Shown piece by piece: positions 53,356-62,430 of a stretch of DNA of 64,000 bases. Source of the DNA: Bacillus timonensis. GTDB lineage: Bacteria > Bacillota > Bacilli > Bacillales > Bacillaceae_L. Position numbers and translations under genes: made by a program. The number at the start of each line of letters is the position of its first letter. The stretch's first letter is position 1. The stretch spans positions 248,001 through 312,000 of the forward strand of contig JAIVAN010000004.1 of NCBI GenBank assembly GCA_020171895.1, read 5' to 3'. The notes below the pieces were generated by a model. The model made no database searches, was not told the origin of the DNA, and saw only the letters and a program-made list of their open reading frames with translations.

Positions 53356-54669
53356 ATGCAAAAGTTTTTAAAGCTTTCATTCGTAGCATTATTAGTTTTT
53401 GCTTTAGTAGCATGTAGCAAACCTGATGCGAAAGAAGAAGCAAAAGGAACAGACGAAAAAGAAAAGAAAGAGCCTACTGAAGAAACAGTAGAAATTACTC
53501 CAGAAGAAGGTGCTTCACTTGTCCTTTGGGATAACGGTGGCGCAGAAGCTGAATGGGCTGCTTATGTAGCAGAAGAATTCACAAAAAAATACAATATTCC
53601 TGTTGAAGTACAAGAAGTAGCACACGTTGATGCTTCTGGTAAATTAGAAGTTGACGGTCCAGCTGGACTTGGCGGAGACGTATTCCACGCTCCACATGAT
53701 CACGTTGGTAAAATGGTTAAAGCAGGATTAATCTACGAAAACATGTTCACTGATGCATACAAAGCAGACTTCATGGATGCTGCAATCAGCGGTACATCTT
53801 ATACTGAAGAAACTGAATCAGTTCTTTATGGTTACCCATTAGCAATTGAAACTTATGCGTTATACTACAACAAAGATTTAGTAGAAAAGCCAGCAACAAC
53901 TTTTGATGAATTATTCACTCAAGCTAAAGAATTCCAAGCAACATCTACTAATGATGACAAAAAATATGGTTTCATGATGGAAGTTGGTAACTTCTACTTC
54001 TTACATGCATTCCTTGGTGGTTACGGTGGTTATATCTTCGGAGATAACAACACAAACCCTGCAGAACTTGGTTTAAATAATGAAGGTGCTGTAAAATCTG
54101 GTGAGTTCATGCAAAAAATGCATGCAGAACTATTACCTCTTAAAAACGAAGATATTACTGGTGATGTTATTTCAACGTTCTTTAACGAAGGTAAATTAAT
54201 GTACCGTATCTCTGGTCCTTGGGATATCAAGAACCACACTGAAGCTGGCGTAAACTTCGGTATTGCTCCACTTCCAACTCTAGACAATGGCGAAACTCCT
54301 AAGAGTTTCTCGGGAATTAAAGCTTACTATGTAAATTCTTATTCTAAATATCCAAAAGCAGCAACTTTATTAGCACAATTCGCTTCTAGTAAAGAAATGC
54401 TTGAAAAACGCTTTGAAATGACTGGTCAAGTTCCTCCACATAAAGGATTACTTGATAGTGATGCTTTAAAAGCTGACGAGTATGCAATGGCATTCTTACA
54501 GCAAGCACAAAGTGCAGTTCCAATGCCAAACATCCCTGAAATGCAATCAGTTTGGGGACCTATGGGTACAGCTTACATCACAATCTGGAATGATGGTACT
54601 GATCCTAAAGAAGCATTAGATGCAGCAGTTATGCAAGTTGAGGATGCAATCGCAACTCAATCTAAGTAA
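53356..54669 (+). CDS. mdxE: Maltodextrin-binding lipoprotein
   Basis: Extracellular solute-binding protein (family 1) that delivers maltose and maltodextrins to MdxFG. The 437-residue precursor has a signal peptide and lipobox LVAC with lipid-modified Cys20, a charged Glu/Lys linker (about 25-50), then the binding domain starting LVLWDNGGAEAEW. ATG 53356 follows GGTGGGGG. A longer reading from 53212 would run through the promoter leader and operators. A strong hairpin follows the stop, which may favour high MdxE relative to the permeases. Confidence 0.93.
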   Translation: MQKFLKLSFVALLVFALVACSKPDAKEEAKGTDEKEKKEPTEETVEITPEEGASLVLWDNGGAEAEWAAYVAEEFTKKYNIPVEVQEVAHVDASGKLEVDGPAGLGGDVFHAPHDHVGKMVKAGLIYENMFTDAYKADFMDAAISGTSYTEETESVLYGYPLAIETYALYYNKDLVEKPATTFDELFTQAKEFQATSTNDDKKYGFMMEVGNFYFLHAFLGGYGGYIFGDNNTNPAELGLNNEGAVKSGEFMQKMHAELLPLKNEDITGDVISTFFNEGKLMYRISGPWDIKNHTEAGVNFGIAPLPTLDNGETPKSFSGIKAYYVNSYSKYPKAATLLAQFASSKEMLEKRFEMTGQVPPHKGLLDSDALKADEYAMAFLQQAQSAVPMPNIPEMQSVWGPMGTAYITIWNDGTDPKEALDAAVMQVEDAIATQSK

Positions 54670-54684
54670 TCACTAACAAAAAAG

Positions 54685-54722
54685 ACTGAGCCGATACCAT
54701 CTGGTATTGGCTCAGTTTATTA
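54685..54722 (+). terminator. Intercistronic hairpin between mdxE and mdxF
   Basis: ACTGAGCCGATACCA (54685-54699) pairs with TGGTATTGGCTCAGT (54702-54716), with one G-T pair, but only TTTATT follows. It may be a partial terminator or an mRNA-stabilising hairpin that raises mdxE over mdxFG. Confidence 0.7.
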
Positions 54723-54757
54723 AAAACAACTACTTCATAGAGAAAAGAGGAATTGAT

Positions 54758-56059
54758 ATGCAATCCAAGGCTAAAATTGGTGCATTATTATCCTTTTTGT
54801 TAATGGGACTTGGTCAAATCTATCATCGCCAATTTGCTAAAGGTATTTTATTCCTAGCGTTAGAAATTTATCTTCTAATCTTTTGGTCATTACCTTTCAG
54901 ATATGCGATGTGGGGACTTACAACACTAGGTGAGACAACTCAAACACGAAAAGGTTTTGAAATCGTTCAAGGAGATCACTCAATCTTCCTTATGATTGAA
55001 GGTATTATCTTCTTATTAGGCTTCCTATTATTCATTTGGGTTTATTACTTAAATATTCGTGATGCATACAAGGTGGGATTAATTCGTGATAAAGGAAGAA
55101 CTCCACATACCTTTAAAGAAACTTTGAAAAATGTTTGGGAAAATGGATTTCCTTACATCTTATTAACTCCTTCAATCTTGTTTACTGTATTTTTAACGAT
55201 GCTACCACTTCTATTTGGTATATTAATAGCATTTACAAACTATTCAGGCCCAAATCATTTACCGCCTAAGAGTTTAGTAGACTGGGTAGGTTTCCAAACG
55301 TTTATTGACCTATTTAGCTTAAGAACTTGGAGCAAGACGTTTTATGGAGTTTTCACATGGACTGTTGTTTGGGCAATTTTAGCTACGGCTACTACTTTCT
55401 TCTTAGGGTTAATTTTCGCTGTTTTAATTAACCATAAAGGAATTAAGTTTAAAAGAATGTGGAGAGGTATCTATATTTTACCTTGGGCTATACCACAATT
55501 TATCTCGATCTTAATCATGAGAAATATATTTAATGGTGAATTTGGACCATTAAATCAATATTTACAAATGATAGGTCTAGCTGCTGTTCCGTGGCTCTCA
55601 GACCCGATGTGGGCGAAGGTAACGATTGTTGTCGTTAATATGTGGTTTGGTTTCCCGTTTTGGATGGTATTAATGAGTGGTGTAATGACGACGATTGATA
55701 ACTCATTATATGAAGCTGCGGATGTTGACGGAGCATCACCGATGCAAAAATTCTGGAAGATTACGATGCCGATCGTTATGTTTGCAACAGCACCACTTTT
55801 AATTATGAGTTTTGCTGGTAACTTCAACAACTTTAACGTGATTTACTTAATGACACAGGGTAACCCAGTTAACGTAAATTATAGCTATGCAGGATCGACT
55901 GACATCTTAATTACATGGATTTATAAAATGACACTTGAGCAAAGTCAATTTGCGATGGCTTCGGTTGTTTCAATCCTAATCTTTATTGTAGTTGCAGTCA
56001 CATCTGTATGGAATTTCCGAAGAACAAAAGCTTTCAAAGAAGAGGATATGATGTCATGA
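54758..56059 (+). CDS. mdxF: Maltodextrin ABC transporter permease MdxF/MalF
   Basis: A 433-residue membrane permease. Extra N-terminal helices precede the binding-protein-dependent transport domain, whose EAA loop reads YEAADVDGASPMQKFWKITM. It pairs with MdxG to form the channel. ATG 54758 follows AGAGGA, and an earlier start overlaps the hairpin. Its stop overlaps the mdxG start as ATGA. The ATPase subunit is not in the window and is probably a shared MsmX-type protein. Confidence 0.93.
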   Translation: MQSKAKIGALLSFLLMGLGQIYHRQFAKGILFLALEIYLLIFWSLPFRYAMWGLTTLGETTQTRKGFEIVQGDHSIFLMIEGIIFLLGFLLFIWVYYLNIRDAYKVGLIRDKGRTPHTFKETLKNVWENGFPYILLTPSILFTVFLTMLPLLFGILIAFTNYSGPNHLPPKSLVDWVGFQTFIDLFSLRTWSKTFYGVFTWTVVWAILATATTFFLGLIFAVLINHKGIKFKRMWRGIYILPWAIPQFISILIMRNIFNGEFGPLNQYLQMIGLAAVPWLSDPMWAKVTIVVVNMWFGFPFWMVLMSGVMTTIDNSLYEAADVDGASPMQKFWKITMPIVMFATAPLLIMSFAGNFNNFNVIYLMTQGNPVNVNYSYAGSTDILITWIYKMTLEQSQFAMASVVSILIFIVVAVTSVWNFRRTKAFKEEDMMS

Positions 56060-56895
56060 TAGGGAAAAAGACACGTGATAAGTTAACAGTATCATTTATC
56101 TATCTAATTTTAGTCGTTACAGCATTATTTGTATTTTATCCTGTGTACTGGATCTTAATTGGAGCATTTAACCCTGGAGATTCACTGTTTTCAACAAAAT
56201 TAATTCCAGATTCTTTAACACTAGCCCACTTTACCTATTTATTTAATGAAACAGATTATTTATTGTGGTATAAGAACACCTTTAAAATTGCTTTCTTTAA
56301 TATGATTCTATCTACCTTCTTAGTTGTAACGGCTGCATATGCATTTTCTCGTTTCCGTTTCCCGGGTAGAAAGCAAGGACTTATGACCATGCTTGTCCTT
56401 CAAATGTTCCCTGGCTTTATGGGGATGATTGCGATTTATATTCTTTTACTTCAAATTGGATTATTGGACAACCATTGGGGCTTAATTTTAGTATATGCAG
56501 GTGGTTCAATTCCGTTTGGTGCTTGGTTAGTAAAAGGGTATTTTGACGGTCTACCACGAAGCTTAGAAGAAGCAGCAAAAATGGACGGAGCTAGTCACAC
56601 AACGATTTTCTTTAAAGTGATGTTTCCACTTTCAAAGCCAATACTAGTATTTATTGCAGTAAATAACTTTATTGGACCTTGGATGGACTTCATTTTTGCA
56701 AGACTTGTATTACGTTCAAATGAGAATAAAACATTAGCGGTTGGACTTTTTGAATTTGTAACTGGTAAAGCAAATACTCAATTCACAACATTCGCAGCAG
56801 GAGCTGTGCTAGTAGCAATACCGATTACAATTTTGTTCTTATTCTTCCAAAAGTATATTGTTGAAGGCTTAACTGCAGGTGCAAACAAGGGATAA
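56056..56895 (+). CDS. mdxG: Maltodextrin ABC transporter permease MdxG/MalG
   Basis: A 279-residue permease with six membrane helices and the EAA loop LEEAAKMDGASHTTIFFKVM, followed by LPLSKPI-like sequence (FPLSKPILVF). It partners MdxF. The start is ATG 56056 by four-base overlap with mdxF. About 145 bases follow before the amylase gene, with a possible internal promoter. Confidence 0.93.
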   Translation: MIGKKTRDKLTVSFIYLILVVTALFVFYPVYWILIGAFNPGDSLFSTKLIPDSLTLAHFTYLFNETDYLLWYKNTFKIAFFNMILSTFLVVTAAYAFSRFRFPGRKQGLMTMLVLQMFPGFMGMIAIYILLLQIGLLDNHWGLILVYAGGSIPFGAWLVKGYFDGLPRSLEEAAKMDGASHTTIFFKVMFPLSKPILVFIAVNNFIGPWMDFIFARLVLRSNENKTLAVGLFEFVTGKANTQFTTFAAGAVLVAIPITILFLFFQKYIVEGLTAGANKG

Positions 56896-56932
56896 AAAGA
56901 TAAAATTATCCAAAAACTAGATGAAACATATT

Positions 56933-56961
56933 TTGCTCAAATCCACCACCTTATATATAAT
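56933..56961 (+). promoter_or_regulatory. Candidate internal promoter before the amylase gene
   Basis: A perfect TATAAT (56956-56961) has TTGCTC (56933-56938) 17 bases upstream. The -35 match is weak. The following leader to 57040 has direct repeats of TTATCA and could hold a further operator. Confidence 0.5.
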
Positions 56962-57040
56962 AGAGCAATAATCTTCATTACTTGTTATCACTCGTTTGGT
57001 TATCAACTTTAGAAACAGACAATTTTAGGAGGAACATTCT

Positions 57041-58582
57041 ATGAAAAAACGGGTATTATTAGTTCTACTAATCCCGTTTCTTCTTTTTTCTGGCAATGTT
57101 TCAGTATTTGCATCTGAAAAAGAAGGACGAAACTGGCAGGACGAAATGATGTATTTTATTATGATTGATCGCTTTAACAACGGAGATCAGTCAAATGACT
57201 TTACAGTGAATGTAAATGATCCAAGAGCCTATCATGGTGGTGATTTTAAAGGAATCATTGACAAGCTCGATTACATTCAAGAAATGGGCTTTACGACTAT
57301 TTGGCTAACGCCTGTCTTTAAGAATGAAGCAAAAGGCTACCATGGTTACTGGATTGAAGATTTTTATGATGTTGAAGAGCATTTTGGAACGATGGATGAA
57401 TTTAAACAGTTAGTAAAAGAAGCTCATAGTCGTGATATTAAGGTAGTATTAGATTTCGTTGTGAACCATACAGGGTATAAACACCCATGGTTAGGAGATC
57501 TAGAAAAAAAAGATTGGTTTCATGAACGTAAAGACATTACAGATTGGAATAATCAAGAGCAGGTTGAAAATCAACAGCTATTTGGACTACCAGATTTAGC
57601 ACAAGAAAACCCAGAAACAAAACAATATTTACTAGATGTTGCAAAATGGTGGATTACTGAAACAGATATTGATGGGTACCGATTAGATACCGTTCGCCAT
57701 GTTCCTAAATGGTTTTGGGAAGAATTTGCAGCAGAGGTTAAGTCAGTGAAGGATGACTTTTTCCTTCTAGGAGAAGTTTGGCATAATGATCCAAGATACG
57801 TTGCAGATTATACAAAAACAGGTATTGATTCAGTGGTCGATTATCCATTTTATGAAGAGGCAACACGCATATTCAGTGCCCCAAATCAATCTGTTGGTAG
57901 ATTACAAGCGATATGGAAACGAAACACGACCCTCTATGAAAATCCTTATGAATTAGGGAACTTTATTGATAATCATGACAATGAACGATTTACTAGAAAA
58001 GCTCTAGACAAAAAGCAAAACCCTACTCCAAGATTAAAGCTAGCGCTTTCGTACTTATTTACAGCACCTGGAATTCCGATTATCTATTATGGTACAGAAA
58101 TAGCCATGGACGGTGGAGAAGACCCTGACAATCGTCGACTGATGAATTTTAGAACAGATGATAAACTAGTTGAATATATCGGCAAACTAAGTAAAATCCG
58201 AAAGAACTATCCTGCTTTAACACGTGGTGATTTTGAAGTTCTTTATGATCGTGGTGGTATGGCAGTCTTTAAGCGTACATATGAAGGACAAACGATGCTT
58301 ATTGCGATAAATAATACAACTGAAACCCAAAAGGCTGAAATTTCAAGTGAACAACTTGAGCCAAACATGCAGCTAAAAGGCCTACTAGAAAATGATTTAA
58401 CTCGTGGTAATGATGAAGGATACTCCATTATTTTAGAACGAGAAATGACGGAGGTATACCTATTAGAGGAGAATACTGGAATTAACTTAATGGTTGTCTA
58501 TGCAATTGCAGCAGTTTTCTTAGCTTTAATCGCTTTCTTTTATATCAATAAACGGAAGCATCAATCACCTGAAAAGTCATAA
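57041..58582 (+). CDS. Membrane-anchored extracellular alpha-amylase (GH13)
   Basis: A 513-residue secreted glycosidase that probably breaks starch into dextrins for MdxEFG. A signal peptide (1-25, ending SVFAS) is followed by the GH13 barrel with calcium and substrate motifs DFVVNHTGY, nucleophile D216 in GYRLDTVRH, acid E245 in LLGEVWHND and D313 in FIDNHDNERF. A C-terminal hydrophobic helix (about 485-503) with a KRK stop-transfer tail should keep it on the outer face of the membrane. ATG 57041 follows AGGAGG. The GH31 gene starts 16 bases after its stop. Confidence 0.9.
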   Translation: MKKRVLLVLLIPFLLFSGNVSVFASEKEGRNWQDEMMYFIMIDRFNNGDQSNDFTVNVNDPRAYHGGDFKGIIDKLDYIQEMGFTTIWLTPVFKNEAKGYHGYWIEDFYDVEEHFGTMDEFKQLVKEAHSRDIKVVLDFVVNHTGYKHPWLGDLEKKDWFHERKDITDWNNQEQVENQQLFGLPDLAQENPETKQYLLDVAKWWITETDIDGYRLDTVRHVPKWFWEEFAAEVKSVKDDFFLLGEVWHNDPRYVADYTKTGIDSVVDYPFYEEATRIFSAPNQSVGRLQAIWKRNTTLYENPYELGNFIDNHDNERFTRKALDKKQNPTPRLKLALSYLFTAPGIPIIYYGTEIAMDGGEDPDNRRLMNFRTDDKLVEYIGKLSKIRKNYPALTRGDFEVLYDRGGMAVFKRTYEGQTMLIAINNTTETQKAEISSEQLEPNMQLKGLLENDLTRGNDEGYSIILEREMTEVYLLEENTGINLMVVYAIAAVFLALIAFFYINKRKHQSPEKS

Positions 58583-58598
58583 TTAGTCGGAGGGTACA

Positions 58599-60965
58599 AT
58601 GTTAGAGGATACAAGTTTTGCAATTCATCCTGGACAAAAGATGGCAATGGAAGATACACCCTATCACGATGTAGGTCATTTAGTAGAGTGGAAACAGACT
58701 GAAGGGAATTTTGAGTTTACTTGTGAACAAGCAAATGTGAAGATTCTGTTTCTTCGTGAAGATGTAGTAAGAATTTTGATGAATCCATTTGAATCTGTTT
58801 CTCTAAAAAGTAGTGTTGCAGTTGTTAAACCATTAAATCCAATCACAGTAGAAGCCGAAGAAAAAGGAAATCTGCTCACAATTAATTCGAAGCTTTTAAC
58901 AGTATCTATTACAAAGAATCCTTTTCGAATTAGAGTTTTAGATCATAATGGGACTGTCATTGTAAGCGAAGGAAACCGTGGAATGGGATTTAAAGATAAC
59001 GGTGAAATCATCTGTTATAAAGAAATGTCAGAACAGGATCATTTTTATGGATTCGGTGAAAAGACAGGGTTTTTAGATAAACGTGGTGAAAAGATGACGA
59101 TGTGGAACACGGATGTCTATGCACCACATAATCCTGAAACGGATGCACTTTACCAATCTATCCCATACTTTATGACGATAAGAGATGGTCGTGCCCACGG
59201 TGTGTTTTTGGATAACACAAGCAAAACTACTTTCGATCTTCAAACTGATACAGAGACATACTCTTTTCATGCACAAAGCGGTCAATTAGATTATTATGTG
59301 TTTGCTGGACCTACACCAAAGGATGTGTTGGAGCAATATACAGATTTGACTGGACGCATGCCAATTCCACCAAAATGGGCAATTGGCTACCATCAATCTC
59401 GTTACAGCTATGAAACTGAGCAAGAAGTACGTGAGCTTGCCCATCATTTTCTAGAAAAAGAAATACCTCTTGATGTGATTTACTTAGATATTCATTATAT
59501 GGACGGATACAGAGTTTTTACGTTTGATAAAGAACGATTTCCAAATCCTAAGCAGTTAATGGATGATTTAAGAAAAGCTGGCATCAGAGTCGTTCCTATC
59601 GTAGATCCTGGGGTTAAGGAAGATCCAGAGTATAAGGTATATCAAGAAGGTGTCCGAAATGACATGTTTTGTAAATACCTTGAAGGGTCTATCTTCTTTG
59701 GTGATGTTTGGCCAGGTAATAGTGCATTTCCAGATTTCACGAGCGAAAAAGCACGTGAATGGTGGGGCGAAAAGCATAAGTATTACACAGAACTAGGAAT
59801 TGAAGGCATCTGGAACGATATGAATGAACCTTCCGTTTTTAATGAAAGTAAAACGATGGACCTGAAGGTCATGCACGAAAATGATGGGGATCCAAGAACA
59901 CATCGTGAGCTTCATAATGTATATGGATTCCTAATGGGAAAAGCAACTTATGAAGGAATGGCAAAACAACTTGGTGGAAAAAGACCATTTTTATTAACAA
60001 GAGCGGGTTATTCAGGTGTTCAACGCTATGCAGCTGTTTGGACGGGGGATAATCGTAGCTTTTGGGAGCATTTGCAGCTCTCGCTTCCAATGGTGATGAA
60101 TTTAGGGCTTTCAGGTGTTGCTTTTTCCGGACCAGATGTTGGAGGATTTGCCCACGATTCTAACGGTGAATTATTAACAAGATGGACACAAGTAGGCGCA
60201 TTCACACCTTACTTCCGAAACCATTGTGCAATCGGTTTTAAACGACAAGAACCATGGTCTTTTGGTGAAAAGTATGAAAACATCATTAAAGACTATATTG
60301 GGTTACGGTACAAGTGGTTGCCACAGCTTTATACATTATTTGCTGAAGCTCATGAAACTGGGACACCTGTAGTACGACCTCTTGTATTTGAATACCCAAA
60401 TGATGAGAATACGTTTAATCTTTCTGATCAGTTTATGGTTGGCAATAATACAATCATTGCACCAATTATGCAACCAAGTGTTGTTCATAGAGTCGTTTAT
60501 TTACCACAAGGGGAATGGGTAAATTATTGGACGGATGAAGTACTAATAGGTGGAAAACATCACCTCATTGAAGCGGACTTAGAAACATTACCGATTTTCG
60601 TTAAAAGAGGTACAATGCTTATACATGGTGCGGTCAAGCAGTCAACAGAGATCCAAGATGATGAATTGACAGTGCATTTTTATCACAAAGAAAAGCTAAC
60701 TTCAACAGGGGCATTGTATGAAGATGATGGAAATACATTTGGTTATCAAACAGGTGCTTTTTTGAAAAAATATTTTCAATTTGATTGTAGTGATGGAAAA
60801 ATCTCTTTAACAATCAAAGAAGAGGGAACATACAAGCCGCACTGGAAAAAGCTAAATGTAATTGTTCACTTAGCAGATCATAATATTGAAATATCCGTAA
60901 ATGGAATAACCGTTCCAAAGCGAAACGTTTTACATGAAAATAATATGATGAAAATTTCTATCTAA
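58599..60965 (+). CDS. Alpha-glucosidase (GH31)
   Basis: A 788-residue cytoplasmic enzyme that releases glucose from the non-reducing ends of maltodextrins. An N-terminal beta domain (about 1-240) is followed by the barrel with nucleophile D407 in the GH31 signature IWNDMNEPSVFN, acid/base D484 in WTGDNRSFW, and the FSGPDVGGF segment. There is no signal peptide. ATG 58599 follows GGAGGG by eight bases. It lies between the amylase and the LacI-type regulator. Confidence 0.92.
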   Translation: MLEDTSFAIHPGQKMAMEDTPYHDVGHLVEWKQTEGNFEFTCEQANVKILFLREDVVRILMNPFESVSLKSSVAVVKPLNPITVEAEEKGNLLTINSKLLTVSITKNPFRIRVLDHNGTVIVSEGNRGMGFKDNGEIICYKEMSEQDHFYGFGEKTGFLDKRGEKMTMWNTDVYAPHNPETDALYQSIPYFMTIRDGRAHGVFLDNTSKTTFDLQTDTETYSFHAQSGQLDYYVFAGPTPKDVLEQYTDLTGRMPIPPKWAIGYHQSRYSYETEQEVRELAHHFLEKEIPLDVIYLDIHYMDGYRVFTFDKERFPNPKQLMDDLRKAGIRVVPIVDPGVKEDPEYKVYQEGVRNDMFCKYLEGSIFFGDVWPGNSAFPDFTSEKAREWWGEKHKYYTELGIEGIWNDMNEPSVFNESKTMDLKVMHENDGDPRTHRELHNVYGFLMGKATYEGMAKQLGGKRPFLLTRAGYSGVQRYAAVWTGDNRSFWEHLQLSLPMVMNLGLSGVAFSGPDVGGFAHDSNGELLTRWTQVGAFTPYFRNHCAIGFKRQEPWSFGEKYENIIKDYIGLRYKWLPQLYTLFAEAHETGTPVVRPLVFEYPNDENTFNLSDQFMVGNNTIIAPIMQPSVVHRVVYLPQGEWVNYWTDEVLIGGKHHLIEADLETLPIFVKRGTMLIHGAVKQSTEIQDDELTVHFYHKEKLTSTGALYEDDGNTFGYQTGAFLKKYFQFDCSDGKISLTIKEEGTYKPHWKKLNVIVHLADHNIEISVNGITVPKRNVLHENNMMKISI

Positions 60966-61022
60966 TGATACCCCTTTTTATAGTAAAATAGAGATAATGT
61001 TCCTAAAGAGAGAGGTGACTGT

Positions 61023-62051
61023 ATGACAGTTACTATAAAAGATGTGGCAAAGCTAGCTAATGTTGCTCCATCAACTGTTTCTAGAGTAATTGCAGATAAT
61101 CCAAGGATTAGTGAAAAAACAAAAGAGCGTGTTCGTGAAGCAATGGACAAATTAGGCTATCATCCGAATTTTATCGCAAGAAGTCTAGCTAGTAAATCTA
61201 CACAAACGATCGGACTTGTGATGCCAAGTTCTGCGAATAAAGTGTTTCAAAATCCATTCTTTCCAGAAGTCATTCGAGGTTTAAGTAAGGGAGCTCACGA
61301 CAAAAAGTACTCACTTCACATGTCCACTGGTGAAACAGAGGAAGAGTTATATGAAGGTGTAATCGAAATGGTACAAAGTCGTCGAGTAGATGGAATTGTT
61401 CTCTTATATTCAAGGTTTGAAGATAGAATTGTGACGTATTTACTTGAGAAGAAATTCCCTTTTGTTGTGATAGGTAAACCGTACAAGCATATTGAAGAAA
61501 TCACTCATGTGGACAATGACAATTATCGAGCTACTAAAGAAGTAACTGAGTATTTAATCGAACTTGGTCATGAACGGATTGCTTTCGTAGGTGGTAACTT
61601 AAACTATGTTGTAACGATTGATCGACTTCTAGGCTATGAAAAAGCAATTCGTAATGCAGGACTACCTTATAAGGATGAATACATTAGTCATGAGGAGTTT
61701 CTAAAAGAAGGTGGTCAAGAAGCAATCACTGATTTACTTTCATTAGATGAACCACCAACCGCTCTCGTCGTTGCGGATGACTTAATGGCACTAGGTGTTT
61801 TAAACAAGTTAGATGAAATGGGGAAAGTGGTTCCAGATGATATTTCTGTTGTAAGTTTTAATAACGTCTTACTTACTGAAATATCTAAACCACCGCTTAC
61901 TTCGGTTGATATCAACATTTTTAACTTAGGACATGAAGCTGCGAAAAACTTAATTGAAGGTATTGAAAAGCCAAAAGAGCCGATTAAACGTATTATTATT
62001 CCATACGAAATTATAAAGAGAGCTTCTTGTAAAAAGATAGCTAATCCTTAA
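61023..62051 (+). CDS. LacI-family regulator, probable maltodextrin repressor
   Basis: A 342-residue LacI/GalR protein. The helix-turn-helix TIKDVAKLANVAPSTVSRVI occupies residues 4-23, with the hinge helix NFIARSLASKST and a periplasmic-binding-like sensor domain. It sits at the end of the maltodextrin genes, so it probably controls them through the CCGTTTGC-type operators around mdxE, with a maltodextrin as inducer. It is MalR/YvdE-like. The target and ligand are inferred. ATG 61023 follows AGAGAGGTG. Confidence 0.9.
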   Translation: MTVTIKDVAKLANVAPSTVSRVIADNPRISEKTKERVREAMDKLGYHPNFIARSLASKSTQTIGLVMPSSANKVFQNPFFPEVIRGLSKGAHDKKYSLHMSTGETEEELYEGVIEMVQSRRVDGIVLLYSRFEDRIVTYLLEKKFPFVVIGKPYKHIEEITHVDNDNYRATKEVTEYLIELGHERIAFVGGNLNYVVTIDRLLGYEKAIRNAGLPYKDEYISHEEFLKEGGQEAITDLLSLDEPPTALVVADDLMALGVLNKLDEMGKVVPDDISVVSFNNVLLTEISKPPLTSVDINIFNLGHEAAKNLIEGIEKPKEPIKRIIIPYEIIKRASCKKIANP

Positions 62052-62055
62052 TACG

Positions 62056-62096
62056 AAAAGGAGGTTCAGCTACTATGGCTGAACCTCCTTTTTTAT
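62056..62096 (+). terminator. Terminator of the maltodextrin operon
   Basis: A perfect 15-bp stem AAAAGGAGGTTCAGC (62056-62070) pairs with GCTGAACCTCCTTTT (62078-62092) around seven bases, followed by T. Confidence 0.95.
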
Positions 62097-62097
62097 A

Positions 62098-62335
62098 GAT
62101 GGCTACTCTCAAAATACAACATTGAACTGGGGGTGTTAACCTTCGTTGCAGGAACCTCGCTTTCCGCGGGGCGCTTCTTGAGCCTCCTCGGCTTTGCCTG
62201 TGGGGTCTCAAGCCTAGCGCTATCTCCCGCAGGAGTCTCGGTCCTTCCACTTCGATTAACACGCATGGATTACTAAAGTCCACATTCTATAAATGCAAAA
62301 ATTCAGTTTGCATTTTCATCCTACATGGTGCAATT
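62098..62335 (+). repeat. Composite GC-rich repeat, copy 7
   Basis: The core (62133-62262, 130 bp) starts GTGTTAACC and ends GATTAACAC, a C-A mismatch at one end pair. The internal arms are CTTGAG and CTCAAG, as in copy 6. The distal flank (62263-62335) matches the left flank of copies 3-6 on the opposite strand, including CATTCTAT and GCATTTTCATCC. Confidence 0.92.
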
Positions 62336-62430
62336 TCGATATTCCGGGTGTTAATCTGCGTTGCAGGGCCTCGCTTTACCACTTGAGCCGCCTCCTTCAT
62401 GGTGCAAATCTTAAGCATGGAAGTCTACCC
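62336..62430 (+). repeat. Composite GC-rich repeat, copy 8 (truncated)
   Basis: About 45 bp of core survive (62348-62393, from GTGTTAATC to CTTGAGCCGCCTCC). They then jump to TTCATGGTGCAAAT and ATGGAAGTCTACCC, the flank sequence seen at the copy 5-copy 6 junction. It looks like an internal deletion within a tandem pair. No gene lies in 62052-62424. Confidence 0.75.

Noticed and set aside
62041-62283. Open reading frame of about 80 codons on the minus strand through composite repeat copy 7; similar frames at 10991-11179, 37171-37365, 48249-48467 and 48445-48729
   Set aside because: All read through the same GC-rich repeat, in different frames and orientations, without ribosome-binding sites. 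The peptides reflect repeat composition.
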